Positions 1 through 10,115 are shown, counted from the stretch's first letter. The stretch: 31,089 nucleotides of DNA from Halobacteriales archaeon SW_9_67_25 (GCA_003022745.1 PXSU01000103.1:1-31089); one strand, 5' to 3'. Notes: a model not told the origin generated them from the sequence alone. Program-made: numbers and translations.

Positions 1-408
1 CTCCGCTATCGACCCCCGGCCGGAGACGATGCCGTCGTGACTGGCCGCCGTCGGCACCGAGACGAACCCGCAGCCGTGGTCGTCGGCAGCCATCTTCGCG
101 ATGTCGATGGCTTTCCCGCCGCCGACGCCGACCAGGTAGCCCGCCTCGTAGTCCTCAGCCGCGTCGATCACGCGCTGGACGGCGCCGAAACTCGCCGTCT
201 CGACGACCAGTACTTCGGGTTCGACGCCCGCGTCGCGGAACTGTTCTACGAGGGGCTCGGCGGCCACCGCCCGCGGTGTCGGGCTCGTCACGAGCAGGGG
301 CGTCCCGGCGAGGTGCAACTCCTCTATCGCCTCGACGGTCCGGTCGAGAACACCGTGCCCCACGAGGACGTTCCGGGGGAGGCGTATCCAGGTCGATTTC
401 TCGAACAT
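1..408 (-). CDS. egsA: sn-glycerol-1-phosphate dehydrogenase, N-terminal part
   Basis: This enzyme reduces dihydroxyacetone phosphate to sn-glycerol-1-phosphate, the backbone of archaeal membrane lipids; it is cytosolic and NAD(P)H dependent. The 136 visible residues begin MFEKSTWIRLPRNVLVGHG, the usual haloarchaeal start, followed by the nucleotide-binding stretch GVGGGKAIDIAKMAADD near residues 92-108 and VPTAASHDGIVSGRGS near 118-133, which belongs to the substrate and metal region of the family. The gene runs off the left edge, so roughly the C-terminal 60 percent is missing here. The ATG at 408 is chosen because it gives the family N-terminus. The gene lies downstream of a small membrane-protein ORF on the same strand. 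Identity is firm from family recall; activity cannot be judged from a fragment. Confidence 0.93.
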   Translation of the reverse strand, partial: MFEKSTWIRLPRNVLVGHGVLDRTVEAIEELHLAGTPLLVTSPTPRAVAAEPLVEQFRDAGVEPEVLVVETASFGAVQRVIDAAEDYEAGYLVGVGGGKAIDIAKMAADDHGCGFVSVPTAASHDGIVSGRGSIAE

Positions 409-445
409 ACGTCACCCTGGAAAGCCACCGGTGTTAACAGTTCGG

Positions 446-637
446 CTACGGCGGCCGGTACCCGAACCGCCGGTAGAGGACGTACAGCACGAGCACCACC
501 AGGCCGCCCCACAGCAGGGCCGTCCCGAAGGTCCACTGACTGGAGACGCCGACGGTCCCGCCGGTCGCCGTCTGGACCACCATCAGCCGAGAGTTGTTCG
601 ACCGCCACAATGAAACCTCGGGGCGCGTGCGGTCCAT
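446..637 (-). CDS. small single-span membrane protein, hypothetical
   Basis: A 63-residue ORF from ATG 637 (a start at 712 would add 25 residues but would run into repeat-element sequence). The N-terminal 35 residues are polar (LWRSNNSRLMVVQTATGG), followed by one hydrophobic span, FGTALLWGGLVVLVLYVLYR, and a short basic tail, giving a predicted N-out/C-in or tail-anchored topology. I do not recognise the family. It may be the C-terminal remainder of a longer membrane protein, because the region just upstream is a truncated palindromic element (about 676-738) behind gltB. It sits between gltB and egsA on the same strand. Coding status is moderately supported by the clean hydrophobic segment only. 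Confidence 0.45.
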   Translation of the reverse strand: MDRTRPEVSLWRSNNSRLMVVQTATGGTVGVSSQWTFGTALLWGGLVVLVLYVLYRRFGYRPP

Positions 638-675
638 ACGCCAGAGGGTCCCGTCCCGGATGTCCCTGCCAGCCA

Positions 676-738
676 CTACCGGAACGACCGCACGCAGTAT
701 CGCGGTCGACACGGAACCGAGACGACAGCAATCCGTAT
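676..738 (-). repeat. truncated copy of the TIR/hairpin element
   Basis: Read on the minus strand from 738, the sequence starts atacggattgctgt (738-725), then has an inverted repeat around 685-708 (cgaccgc...gcggtcg). This matches the left end and central hairpin of the complete element at 30207-30288. The far terminal repeat is absent, so this copy looks 3'-truncated, with the boundary near 676 uncertain. Its first base is the last base of the TGA stop that ends the gltB C-terminal frame. Confidence 0.75.
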
Positions 739-3700
739 CAGTCGTCGGCCTGCCCGCGCACCTGTTCGCCCGTGCCAGCGGAGGGGATCGCTGCGCTGGG
801 CAATTCGGTACGGACGTCGTCGCGCTGGCGGTCCGCGATGACCTCGGCGTAGGCGTCGGGCATCACCTTGGTGAAGTTCTCGATCTCCTCGTCCCACTCC
901 GCGAGCAGCTTCCTGGCGCGCTCGGAGTCGGTGTAGGCCGGTCTCTGGGCTCCAGGCCGGACAGGAGCGTCACCATCCCGGTGTTGGCCCGCTCGTGGAA
1001 GGTCCCCTCGGGATCGTAGACGTAGGCGACGCCTCCGGACATGCCGGCCGCGAAGTTCTTGCCCGTCTCGCCCAGGACGGCGATGACGCCCCCGGTCATG
1101 TACTCGCAACCGTGGTCCCCGACGGCCTCGACGACGCCCTTCGCGCCCGAATTGCGGACCGCGAATCGCTCGCCTGCGACGCCGTTGACGTAGGCCTCCC
1201 CCTGGGTCGCGCCGTAGAGGGCGACGTTGCCGACGAGGACGTTCTCGCCCGCGGCGTAGCCGGCGTCCGCAGGCGTCCGGACCACCAGTTTCCCGCCCGA
1301 GAGCCCCTTGCCGACGTAGTCGTTCGCGGTGCCGACCAGGTCCATCGTCACGCCGTCCTGGAGGAACGCGCCGAAGCTCTGGCCCGCGGCGCCCGAAAAG
1401 CGGACCGTGATGGTGTCCTCCGGGAGCCCCTCCACGCCGTACTCCCGCGAGACCCGGTTCGAGAGTGTCGCACCCACCGCGCGGTCGACGTTCGAGATGT
1501 CCATATCGAGCGTCACGGGCTCGCCGTGGTCGAGGGCGTCCCCGGCGGCCTCGAGTATCTCCCAGTCGAGTTGCTCCTCGACGTCGTCGTTCTGGGGCCG
1601 GGACTTGTACCGGTCGACATCGTAGTCGCTCTCGGGGTCGACCAGGACCGACGAGAGGTCGAGTTTCCGGGCTTTCTCCTGGGTGAGGTCCGTGCGCTGT
1701 TCGAGCGTGTCGGCGCGCCCGACCATCTCCGCGACCGTCCGGAAGCCGAGTTCGGCCATGATCTCCCGGAGTTCCTGTGCCACGAACGTCATGTAGTTGA
1801 TGACGTGCTGGGGCTGGCCGGGGAACCGCTCGCGGAGTTTCTCGTTCTGGGTGGCGACGCCGACCGGACAGGTGTTCTCGTGGCACTGGCGGGCCATCAC
1901 ACAGCCCGACGTGACCATCGAGGCGGTCCCGAAGGCGTACCCCTCCGCGCCCAGCAGCGTCGCGATGGCGACGTCCCTGCCCGTCTTCAGCCCGCCGTCC
2001 GTGGTGACCCTGATGCGGTCGCGCAGCCCCGTCGAGACGAGCATCTGGTTGGCCTCGGCGAGGCCGAGTTCCCAGGGCACGCCCGCGTTCTTGATGGAGG
2101 TCTTGGGTGAGGCACCGGTCCCGCCCGAGTGGCCGGAGATGTGGACCTTGTCCGCCATCGCCTTCGCCACGCCGGCGGCGATGATGCCGACGCCGTCCTC
2201 GGCGACGAGTTTGACGTTGACGTCGGCCTCCGGGTTCGCGGCCTTGAGGTCGTGGATGAGTTGCTTCAGATCCTCGATGGAGTAGATGTCGTGCAGCGGC
2301 GGCGGCGAGATGAGCCCCACGCCCGGGGTCGCGTAGCGGACGTGGGCGATCATCTCGTTTACTTTCTTGCCCGGGAGGTGTCCGCCCTCGCCGGGCTTTG
2401 AGCCCTGGGCCATCTTGATCTGGAGTTCGTCGGCGCTCGCAAGGTACGTCGAGGTGACGCCGAACCGCCCCGAGGCGACCTGCTTGGTCGAACACTCCTT
2501 CTCGGTGTCGAAGCGCTCTGGCGGTTCGCCCCCCTCGCCAGTGTTCGCGGAGGCCCCCAGCCGGTTCATCGCGATGGCGTTGTTCTCGTGCATCTCCGGC
2601 GAGAGAGATCCGAGACTCATCGCGGCCGTCTCGAAGCGGGTGACGATCTCCTCGATGGGTTCGACCTCCTCGATGGGGACCGGGTCACGCCCGGCGGTGT
2701 CGAACGCCAGGAGGCCACGGAGTGTGTGGAGTTGTTCGTTCTGGTCGTTTATTTTCCCGGCGAACTCCCTGTACTGTTCGTAGTCGCCCATCCGGACGGC
2801 CTGCTGGAGCGTGCCGACGGTGTCGGGGTTCCAGGCGTGGAAGATCCCCCCCGAGCGGTTCTCGTACTCGCCGACCCGCTCCATCTCGGGTTCGTCGTCG
2901 CCCCAGGCGATCTCGTGGCGCTGCTCGAGGTCGGACTCGAGTTCCGCGATGCCGATGCCCTCGGTGCGGTTCTCGGTCCCCTCGAAGTACTCCGTGACGA
3001 ACGCCGAGGAGAGCCCGACCGCCTCGAAAATCTGGGCACCCTGGTAGCTCTCTACCGTCGAGATGCCCATCTTCGCCATCGTCTTGAGCAGGCCGTCCTC
3101 GACGGCGTTGATGTAGGCGTCGATGGCTATGGAGGGGTCCGCGCCGTCCGGGCCGGCCACGAGGTCCTCGATGGTCTGGTAGGCCAGGTAGGGATTGACC
3201 GCGCCGGCGCCGTAGCCGATCAGCGTCGCGAAGTGATGGACGGCCCGCGGGTCACCTGACTCGACGACGATGCCGACGTGGTTGCGGAGGCCGTTGCGCA
3301 CGAGGTGGTGATGCACCCCGGAGGTCGCCAGCAGGCTCGGAATGGGCATCCGGTCGGGGCCGGCGTTCCGGTCCGAGAGCACGATCACGTCGTAGTCGGT
3401 CGCCGCCTCGCTGACCGTCTCGCGGACGCGCTCGACCGCGGATTCGAGGTCGAACTCGTCGGGATCGTACGTGATGTCGACGACCTTCGTGGACATCCCG
3501 TTCTCAGCCAGGGTCTTGATGTCGCTCGTCTCCTGGTCGGTGAGAATCGGCGAATCGAGCACCAGCTGGCGGGCGTGTTCGGGCGTCTCGTCGAGCAGGT
3601 TGCGCTGGTGGCCCAGCCGCGTCTCCAGGCTGGTGACGAGTTCCTCGCGGATGTAGTCGAGCGGCGGATTCGACACCTGCGCGAACAGCTGTTTGAAGTA

Positions 3701-5260
3701 GGTAAAGAGGGGACGGTTGAACTGCGAGAGCACCGACAGCGGTGTGTCGTCACCCATCGACCCGACGGGGTCTTTGCCCTTCTCGGCCATCGGCTCCAGC
3801 AGGTGGTCGACCTCGTCGTAGGTGTAGCCGTAGGCCGCCTGGTGGGAGCGCAGTCGGCCGACCTCCCTGCGCGGGAGGTTGTCTTCACCCGTCGCGATGT
3901 CGGCCAGTTCGACCTGTTCGCGCTCGATCCACTCGCCGTACCTCTCGTCGGTGATACCCTCGAAGACCTCCTCGTCGGGGACGACCCGTCCCTCCTCGGG
4001 ATCTGCGAGGAAACACTGGCCGGGGTTGAGGCGACCACGCTCGACGATCTCGGACTCGTCGTAGTCGAGTGCGCCCGCCTCCGAGGACATCACGAGGGTG
4101 TCGTCCTCGAGGATGTCGTACCGGCAGGGCCGGAGACCGTTCCGGTCCAGCACTGCACCGACTCGCTGGCCGTCGGTGGCGGCCACGAGCGCCGGACCAT
4201 CCCAGGGCTCGACGAGAGAGGCGTGGTAGTCGTAGAAGTCACGACGCGCGCCGCCGACGCCGTTGGCCTCGCCGCGCCACGCCTCGGGGATGAGCAACCG
4301 GAGCGCGTGTGGGAGGTCCCGTCCGCCCAGCATCAGCAACTCCAGGGCGTTGTCGACGCTTGCGGTATCGGACTGATCCGGGTCGTCGATGATGGGCGTA
4401 ATCTTCCCGATATCGTCCCCGAAGTCCGGCTGTGAAATGTCCGTCTCCCGTGCGCGCATCCAGTTGATGTTGCCCTGGATGGTGTTGAACTCGCCGTTGT
4501 GGATGATCCGCCGGTAGGGGTGTGCGAGGTGCCAGGCGCCCAGCGTGTTCGTCGAGAACCGGGCGTGGACCATCACGAACGTCGAGACCAGCCGTCCGTC
4601 CCCGAGGTCGGCGAAATAGTCCGTGAGCTGGTCGGGGGTGAGCAATCCCTTGTAGACGACAGTGTCGGGGTCGAGCGAGACGATGTAGAAGCGCTCGTGC
4701 CCCGGCGGTCGGTCCGCCTCGACGGCGTTCTCGACGGTCCGCCGGGCGACGTACAGCCGCCGGTCGAAAGCGTCGCCGGTCTCGCCGTCAGCCGGCCGGA
4801 CGAACACCTGCTGGATGTCCGGTTCGGACTCCCGGGCAGTCCGGCCGAGGTCCGAGTTGTCCGTCGGGACGGACCGCCAGGCCAGCACCTCCAGGCCCTC
4901 CGCCGTGAAGTGTTCCTCGAAGAGCCTCTTCAGGCCCTCCCGGGGGCCGTCCGCTTGCGGAAAAAAAAGCGTGCCGACGGCGTACTCGCCGGGCTCGGGC
5001 AGCTCCACGTCGAGTTCGGCCTGGAAGAATTCGTGGGGAATCTGGAGCATGATTCCGGCGCCGTCACCGGTGTTTTCCTCGGCGCCGGTGGTGCCGCGGT
5101 GTTCCATGCACTCGACGAGGTCGAGGCCGTCAGCGACGACCTCGTGGCTCGCCCCGCCGTCGAGGTCCATTACCACCCCGACGCCGCAGTTCGCCCGTAC
5201 GTCTGCGGGGTCCGCGAGGCCGTTGGTGCCCGCGGTCCCGCCCGTGTGGTGGTCTGACAT
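738..5260 (-). pseudogene. gltB: glutamate synthase large subunit, frameshifted near the C-terminus
   Basis: The large subunit of glutamate synthase transfers the amide nitrogen of glutamine to 2-oxoglutarate. The start is ATG 5260, giving a 24-residue propeptide before the Ntn nucleophile Cys25 (RANCGVGVV). The glutaminase domain (about 25-430) is followed by the central and FMN-binding synthase domains, with the Fe-S cysteines in CHENTCPVG at about 1118-1133, and a glycine-rich GXGXG beta-helix at the end. That frame reads family-like sequence to LLSGLE (about 955), then enters nonsense and stops at 863. The true C-terminus (AYTDSERARKLLAEWDEEI onward) continues in another frame from 938 to the stop at 738. 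The link segment expected before AYTDSER is also missing, so a small deletion, not only a one-base indel, is likely. No gltD is in the window. It may be a real lesion or an assembly error. The enzyme could be active only if the C-terminus is dispensable. Confidence 0.85.
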
Positions 5261-5312
5261 TGTACCACAGTTGGTCCGCATCCATAAGAGGGTAGTCCTC
5301 TTACACCAATAG

Positions 5313-5321
5313 AGTATTAAA
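5313..5321 (-). promoter_or_regulatory. TATA-like box upstream of gltB
   Basis: On the minus strand TTTAATACT lies in the only AT-rich patch before gltB, 53-61 nt upstream of the ATG, which would give a leader of about 30 nt. The assignment is by composition and spacing only. Confidence 0.4.
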
Positions 5322-5413
5322 CCCACATAAGGACATATTAATTTACTCCAATGCGTATAAATATTTCCGAGAGTAACTGCGGGACGGACCGCGAAAGTCG
5401 TCGAGTACCGGTA

Positions 5414-6871
5414 TCAGTACGACTTCGCGAAGTAGGCCGTCTCCCCGGCGTCGGCCCCGCAGATGGCACACTCGTCGTGGATAGGTTCGGCGTCGCGGTC
5501 GAGCGGGACCATGACGATGTCGGCGGCAACGGGTTCTTTGATCGGCTCCTCGCAGGCCGGGTCGCCACACCAGCCACACTTGACGTAGCCGCCGTGCTGG
5601 CCGATGGTGCCGAGTATCTCCTCGCGGCTCTCTGCCTCGCGGATCTCCCCTTCGAGGGTCTCTTCTGCGCGGGCGTACAGTTTCCCGTAGACGGTGTCGA
5701 GGTGTTCCTCGACGGCCTTGACCGCGCCCGCGCGGTCGACTGGGAGGGACTCGCCGTCGGGCCGGTGAACGAGGGTGACCTCCCCGTCTTCGACCTCGTT
5801 TGGGCCGACCTCGATCCGGAGGGGGATGCCCTTGAGTTCCCACTCGTTGAACTTGAAGCCGGGATTGCGGTTCTCGCGGTCGTCCAGTTTCACGCGGACC
5901 CCTGCCGCCTCGAGGTCCTCTGCGAGTTCCGTGGCGTAGCCGACCACCGATTCCTTGTTCTCGGCCCCCCAGATGGGGACGACCACGACCTGCGTGGGCG
6001 CGACGGTGGGCGGCAACACGAGGCCCTGGTCGTCGGAGTGGGTCATGATCAGCGCGCCCAGCGCCCGCCAGGAGACACCCCACGAGCAGGTGTGTGCGAG
6101 GTGGGTGTCCTCGTCCTCGTCGACGTACTCGATGTCGAACGCCTCGGCGAAAGACGTGCCGAGGTTGTGGCTGGTCGCCCCCTGGACGCTCTTGCCGTCG
6201 GGCATCAGCGCCTCGACGGTCGTGGTGGTGTGTGCGCCGGGGAACTTGTCGTGGGGCGGCTTGCGGCCCCGCAACACCGGCATTGCCAGGACCTCCTCGT
6301 AGAGGCGCTCGTACTGGTCGAGGCGCAGGAGCGTCTCCTGGCGGGCCTCCTCGTGGTCGTGGTGGGCGGTGTGACCCTCCTGCCAGAGGAACTCCTTCGT
6401 GCGGAAGAAGGGTTTGGTCTCGGTGGCCTCCCACCGGACGACCGAACACCACTGGTTGAGCCGCAACGGGAGGTCGCGGTGGCTGCGGACCCACTGGCTC
6501 ATGTAGGGCGCGATGATGGACTCGCTGGTCGGGCGCACCGCCAGCCGTTCCTCGAGTTCGTCGTAGCCGCCGTGGGTCACCCACGCCACCTCCGGGTCGA
6601 ACCCCTCGACGACCTCCTTCTCGCGTTCGAGATAGTTCTCCGGGATGAACATCGGGAAGTAGGCGTTCCGGACGCCGGTGTCCTTGAACCAGCCGTCGAG
6701 GTACGACTGGAGGCGTTCCCACACCTCGTAGCCCCGCGGCCGGGTGACGATGAACCCGCCCATCGGCGCGTAATCCGCGAGTTCGGCCTTCTGGACGACC
6801 TCGGCGTACCAGTCGCCGGTGGCGTGTTCCTTGGACTCGGTGATGCCGAGTTCCTGCTCCGGATCGCTCAT
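5414..6871 (-). CDS. proS: prolyl-tRNA synthetase, archaeal/eukaryotic type
   Basis: A class II aminoacyl-tRNA synthetase that charges tRNA-Pro in the cytosol. The protein is 485 residues from ATG 6871 (MSDPEQELGITESKE), the usual length for the archaeal form without an editing insertion. Class II motif 2 is visible as RWEATETKPFFRTKEFLWQE, preceded by RPTSESIIAPYMSQW, and HTAHHDHEEA follows. The C-terminal domain carries paired cysteines (CGWCGDPACEE and CAICGAD), consistent with the zinc-binding domain of archaeal-type ProRS, and ends in tyrosine (AKSY), a hallmark of this subgroup. Much longer upstream reading is open in this frame (to 7375), but it overlaps the neighbouring gene and lacks family similarity. 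It lies 153 bp upstream of gltB on the same strand. No defects seen. Confidence 0.97.
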   Translation of the reverse strand: MSDPEQELGITESKEHATGDWYAEVVQKAELADYAPMGGFIVTRPRGYEVWERLQSYLDGWFKDTGVRNAYFPMFIPENYLEREKEVVEGFDPEVAWVTHGGYDELEERLAVRPTSESIIAPYMSQWVRSHRDLPLRLNQWCSVVRWEATETKPFFRTKEFLWQEGHTAHHDHEEARQETLLRLDQYERLYEEVLAMPVLRGRKPPHDKFPGAHTTTTVEALMPDGKSVQGATSHNLGTSFAEAFDIEYVDEDEDTHLAHTCSWGVSWRALGALIMTHSDDQGLVLPPTVAPTQVVVVPIWGAENKESVVGYATELAEDLEAAGVRVKLDDRENRNPGFKFNEWELKGIPLRIEVGPNEVEDGEVTLVHRPDGESLPVDRAGAVKAVEEHLDTVYGKLYARAEETLEGEIREAESREEILGTIGQHGGYVKCGWCGDPACEEPIKEPVAADIVMVPLDRDAEPIHDECAICGADAGETAYFAKSY

Positions 6872-6933
6872 ACCGGTCTGTCCGCGGGCGCGAGTATAAA
6901 CCCGCTGTCTCGGACCGGAACGTCCCGTCCTCC

Positions 6934-7413
6934 TCAGACCGAGAACGGACTCTCCGAGGCGGTCCAGTCCCACCCGGGCAGACGGGTCTGGAAGCCCGCC
7001 GCGAGCGCGGCGTCGAGGTCGTCCGCGCCGGCCGCCTCGGTCGCGTCGCCGTGGGTGTGGACGTCCGCGTAGTGGAATGTCGCTTCCCCGAGCAGGCGCA
7101 GCGGCTGGGTGCCCGCGATCATCCCCGCGAGTTCGCGGCCAAGCAGTTCGTCTATAATAAAGCCCGGGTAGTCGCCCTCGACATCCAGTTCGCGCAGGAG
7201 CGCTGCCAGGGCGGCGACGTTGAGCGCCAGGTCGCCGTCGGCGAAGACATCGTCGACAGCGTCGTGGTACTGTTTCGACGATACCTGGCCGACGTCGGTC
7301 CCGAACAGGTCCCCGAGGTCGGCGCGGACGTCGTTTATCAGCGGGACCACAGTGGGGGCACGCTCGCGCACCCACTCGTGTTCAGCGCGGACGGTATCCG
7401 GCGTCACTCGCAT
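6934..7413 (-). CDS. conserved haloarchaeal protein of unknown function
   Basis: A 159-residue acidic soluble protein beginning MRVTPDTVRAEHEWVRER. There is no signal peptide, no transmembrane span and no cysteine cluster. It is mostly helical in appearance, with leucine/alanine-rich segments (LALNVAALAALLRELDV) and a histidine-containing patch (FHYADVHTHGD) that could bind a metal, although this is not shown. I do not recognise a named family. It is transcribed toward proS with a 62-bp gap and may be cotranscribed with it. Codon usage and acidity match the neighbours, so it looks like an intact core gene. A TATA-like box about 41-49 nt upstream (7454-7462, read on the minus strand) is shared with the divergent fttA side. 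Confidence 0.75.
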   Translation of the reverse strand: MRVTPDTVRAEHEWVRERAPTVVPLINDVRADLGDLFGTDVGQVSSKQYHDAVDDVFADGDLALNVAALAALLRELDVEGDYPGFIIDELLGRELAGMIAGTQPLRLLGEATFHYADVHTHGDATEAAGADDLDAALAAGFQTRLPGWDWTASESPFSV

Positions 7414-7453
7414 GAGTCAGACCGGGCGTCGCGGGTTGTAACGTTTGGGAAGA

Positions 7454-7462
7454 CTTTTATAA
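7454..7462. promoter_or_regulatory. AT core usable as TATA box in both directions
   Basis: The sequence cttttataa reads TTATAAAAG on the minus strand, 41-49 nt from the ATG at 7413. On the plus strand it would set a start of transcription near 7487 for fttA, leaving a leader of about 160 nt. It is the only clear TATA-like core in this divergent gap; direction of use is inferred. Confidence 0.5.
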
Positions 7463-7645
7463 CGAGAGGGAACTACGGTGGTATAGATCGGTTTTCCGGG
7501 CAGTTTCGCTCGGAGATAGTACCCGCGCGAGCGGGCGACACCATCACCGAGAAATGACTGGTCCTACTGCTCCGTCCTGCTACGATGGGTCGGTGATTCG
7601 CGCCGAGACACGTGTCGGCAGCCACGGGGCCTGGATTTCGAGACT
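7463..7645 (+). other. long 5' leader region of fttA
   Basis: About 180 nt between the TATA-like core and the fttA ATG with no convincing small ORF. Unlike the leaderless genes around it, fttA may be made with a long leader, unless a second promoter closer to the ATG is used; I see no strong TATA-like core nearer than 7462. Confidence 0.3.
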
Positions 7646-9571
7646 ATGAGTACGGTAGACCACCAACTCGAGGAGATACGAGCAGAGATTACGAGCGAAG
7701 TCCCGAGCGACATCACGATCACCGAGGTCACCTACGAGGGCCCGGAACTTGTGGTGTACACACGGGATCCGCGGACGTTCGCACGGAAAGGCGACCTGAT
7801 CCGCCAGCTGGCATCGAAGCTCCGCAAGCGGATTACGGTCCGGCCCGACCCCTCGGTGCTGTCCCCGCCGGCCGACGCCCGGGACCGCATCCGTTCGGTC
7901 ATCCCGGCGGACGCGGGCGTGACCGACCTGGATTTCCACCCCGACACGGGCGAGGTGGTCATCGAGGCCGAGAAGCCGGGCATCGTCATCGGCCGCCACG
8001 GTTCGACCCTCCGGGAGATCACCCAGGAGGTCGGCTGGACGCCGGAGGTGGTCCGCACGCCGCCAATCGAATCCTCGACCGTGACCAACGTCCGGAACTT
8101 CCTCAAACAGGAGCGCGAAGAGCGCCGGGACATCCTCGAACGGATCGGCCGGCAGATCCACCGCGAGGAGATGTCCGACGACCAGTACGTCCGCATCTCG
8201 ACGCTTGGCTGTTGCCGCGAGGTCGGCCGGGCCGGGTTCGTCCTCTCGACGCCCGAGACGCGGGTGCTCATCGACTGTGGCGACAAACCCGGCGCCGAGG
8301 GTGAGGTGCCCTACCTCCAGGTGCCCGAGGCGCTGGGTGCCGGTCCAAGCAACATCGACGCCGTCGTCCTGACCCACGCCCACCTGGACCACTCCGCGCT
8401 CGTCCCGTTGCTCTACAAGTACGGCTACGACGGCCCCATCTACACCACCGAGCCCACGAGGGACCTGATGGGCCTCCTCCAGCTGGACTACCTCGACATC
8501 GCCGCCAAGGAGGGCCGCACGCCGCCCTACGAGTCCGAGATGGTCCGGGACGCCATCAAACACACCATTCCCCTCGAATACGGCGACGTCACCGACATCG
8601 CGCCCGACATCAAGCTCACGCTGCACAACGCCGGCCACATCCTGGGGTCGTCGATCTGTCACTTCCACATCGGGGACGGTCTCTACAACGTCGCCTTCAC
8701 GGGCGACATCCACTACGACGACACCCGCCTGTTCAACGGCGCTGTCAACGAGTTCCCCCGGGTGGAGACGCTCGTCCTCGAGTCGACCTACGGCGGGCGC
8801 AACGACTACCAGACCGACCAGAAAGACTCCGAGCGGAAGCTCAAACAGATCATCGAGAACACGTTACAGCGCGGGGGGTACGTCCTCGTGCCCGCATTCG
8901 CCGTGGGCCGCTCTCAGGAGATCATGCTCGTCCTCGAGGAGGCGATGCGAAAGGGGGAACTCCCGACGGTGCCGATCCACCTCGACGGGATGATCTGGGA
9001 GGCGACGGCCATCCACTCGACCTACCCCGAGTACCTCCGGGACGGCGTCCGGGACCGTATCTTCCACGAGGACGAGAACCCCTTCCTGGCAGAGCAGTTC
9101 AACCACATCGACGGCGGCGAGGAGGAACGCCGCGATGTCGCCGACGGCGACCCCTCGATCATCCTCTCGACGTCGGGCATGATCGAGGGAGGGCCCATCT
9201 TCTCGTGGCTCGAACACCTCGGGGCCGACGAGGACTCGACGCTCACCTTCGTCAGTTTCCAGGCACAGGGCACCCTGGGGCGGCGCATCCAGAGCGGCCG
9301 CCGTGACCTCCCCCTCGAGAACGACGACGGCCGCGGGCGCCACAGCAGCATGACCCTGAAAATGAACGTCGAGACGGTCGACGGCTTCTCGGGCCACGCC
9401 GACCGGCAGGGCCTGGAGAATTTCGTCCGGACGATGAACCCCCGCCCCGAGAAGGTCCTCTGTGTCCACGGCGACGAGTCCAGTGTCCAGGACCTTTCCT
9501 CGGCGCTGTACCACGAGTTCAACATGCGCACCTTCGCGCCGAAGAACTTGGAGACGTTCCGGTTCGTCTAG
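7646..9571 (+). CDS. fttA: transcription termination ribonuclease FttA (aCPSF1), KH/MBL/beta-CASP
   Basis: The archaeal homologue of CPSF73; it cleaves nascent RNA at U-rich sites and terminates RNA polymerase. 641 residues, normal for the family. The order is two N-terminal KH domains (about 1-70 and 75-145; GRHG at 116-119), a metallo-beta-lactamase core with the metal motif THAHLDH at 243-249, the histidine motif NAGHILGSS and the aspartate motif FTGDIHYDD, then a beta-CASP insertion (ESTYGGRNDY onward) and the C-terminal GFSGHADRQG and CVHGDESS motifs. All metal-binding motifs are present, so the enzyme should be active. The ATG at 7646 gives the family start MSTVDHQLEEIRAEI. The stop TAG overlaps the stop of the convergent amidohydrolase fragment within a shared CTAG (9568-9571). 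Confidence 0.97.
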   Translation: MSTVDHQLEEIRAEITSEVPSDITITEVTYEGPELVVYTRDPRTFARKGDLIRQLASKLRKRITVRPDPSVLSPPADARDRIRSVIPADAGVTDLDFHPDTGEVVIEAEKPGIVIGRHGSTLREITQEVGWTPEVVRTPPIESSTVTNVRNFLKQEREERRDILERIGRQIHREEMSDDQYVRISTLGCCREVGRAGFVLSTPETRVLIDCGDKPGAEGEVPYLQVPEALGAGPSNIDAVVLTHAHLDHSALVPLLYKYGYDGPIYTTEPTRDLMGLLQLDYLDIAAKEGRTPPYESEMVRDAIKHTIPLEYGDVTDIAPDIKLTLHNAGHILGSSICHFHIGDGLYNVAFTGDIHYDDTRLFNGAVNEFPRVETLVLESTYGGRNDYQTDQKDSERKLKQIIENTLQRGGYVLVPAFAVGRSQEIMLVLEEAMRKGELPTVPIHLDGMIWEATAIHSTYPEYLRDGVRDRIFHEDENPFLAEQFNHIDGGEEERRDVADGDPSIILSTSGMIEGGPIFSWLEHLGADEDSTLTFVSFQAQGTLGRRIQSGRRDLPLENDDGRGRHSSMTLKMNVETVDGFSGHADRQGLENFVRTMNPRPEKVLCVHGDESSVQDLSSALYHEFNMRTFAPKNLETFRFV

Positions 9572-10060
9572 TCGTCGGCCGTCGCTTCTGCCGGGTCGAC
9601 GACCTCGCCCCCGACCACTGTCATCGCCACGTCGATGTCGGTGATTTCGTCGTCGGGCACATTCCAGGGCGAGGCCTCCAGAACTGTGAAGTCCGCACAC
9701 TTCCCACGCTCTACCGCCCCCATCCGCTCTTCGTCGAACCCCGCGTAGGCGGCCCCGTGGGTGTAGGCCCGGACGGCGTCAGTGACCGAGAGACGCTGTG
9801 CCGGTTCGGGCGCGGTGACGGTCTGCTGGATGCCGTACAGCGGGCCCATCGGCATACAGTCGCTGCCGAAGGCGAGGGTTGCGCCGGCATCCTGCAACGC
9901 GCCAAACCGGTTCGAGTCCCGGCGGCGCTCGACGCCCAGCCGGGCGTCGTACAGTCCTCCCTCGCGGGCCCACTTCAGGAAGTTCGGCTGTGCCGAGACC
10001 ACGACCTCCGAGTCTCCCAGCCGCTCGACCAGCCCTTCGAGGTCCTTCGCCCGCACGGCC
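9568..10060 (-). pseudogene. C-terminal fragment of a YtcJ-like amidohydrolase
   Basis: The reading frame is coherent from about 10047 to the stop at 9568 and matches the end of metal-dependent amidohydrolases of the YtcJ (amidohydrolase 3) type: VVVSAQPNFLKWAREGG, ALQDAGATLAFGSDCMPMG with the late metal aspartate, YTHGAAYAGFDEERMG and GKCADFTVLE. The family is usually about 500 residues or more; here only about 160 remain and the N-terminal metal ligands are absent. The ORF can be extended to an ATG at 10203, but that part is arginine/alanine-rich sequence unlike the family and contains a hairpin at 10062-10080. It is read as a truncated remnant. The stop overlaps that of fttA. Confidence 0.75.
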
Positions 10061-10061
10061 A

Positions 10062-10115
10062 GCGAGACCTCCGGTCTCGCGCTGCTCGCTCCGCTGCGCT
10101 CCTCGTCCCTCGCGC
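10062..10115. repeat. perfect hairpin plus GC-rich periodic tract at the amidohydrolase break
   Basis: gcgagacc-tcc-ggtctcgc (10062-10080) is a perfect 8-bp inverted repeat, immediately followed by a tract of imperfect ctcgctccg/ctgcgctcc repeats to about 10115. It lies where similarity to amidohydrolase stops, so it may be part of what replaced the N-terminal half. Tracts like this are common in haloarchaeal genomes (recall). Confidence 0.5.

Noticed and set aside
995..2110. 371-codon plus-strand ORF antisense to gltB
   Set aside because: It mirrors the intact gltB coding sequence; GC-rich haloarchaeal genes produce long antisense frames, and its residues (DVGDASGHAGREV...) resemble no family.
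5414..7375. Longer proS reading from 7375
   Set aside because: The added part overlaps the neighbouring gene on the same strand in another frame and lacks ProRS similarity.
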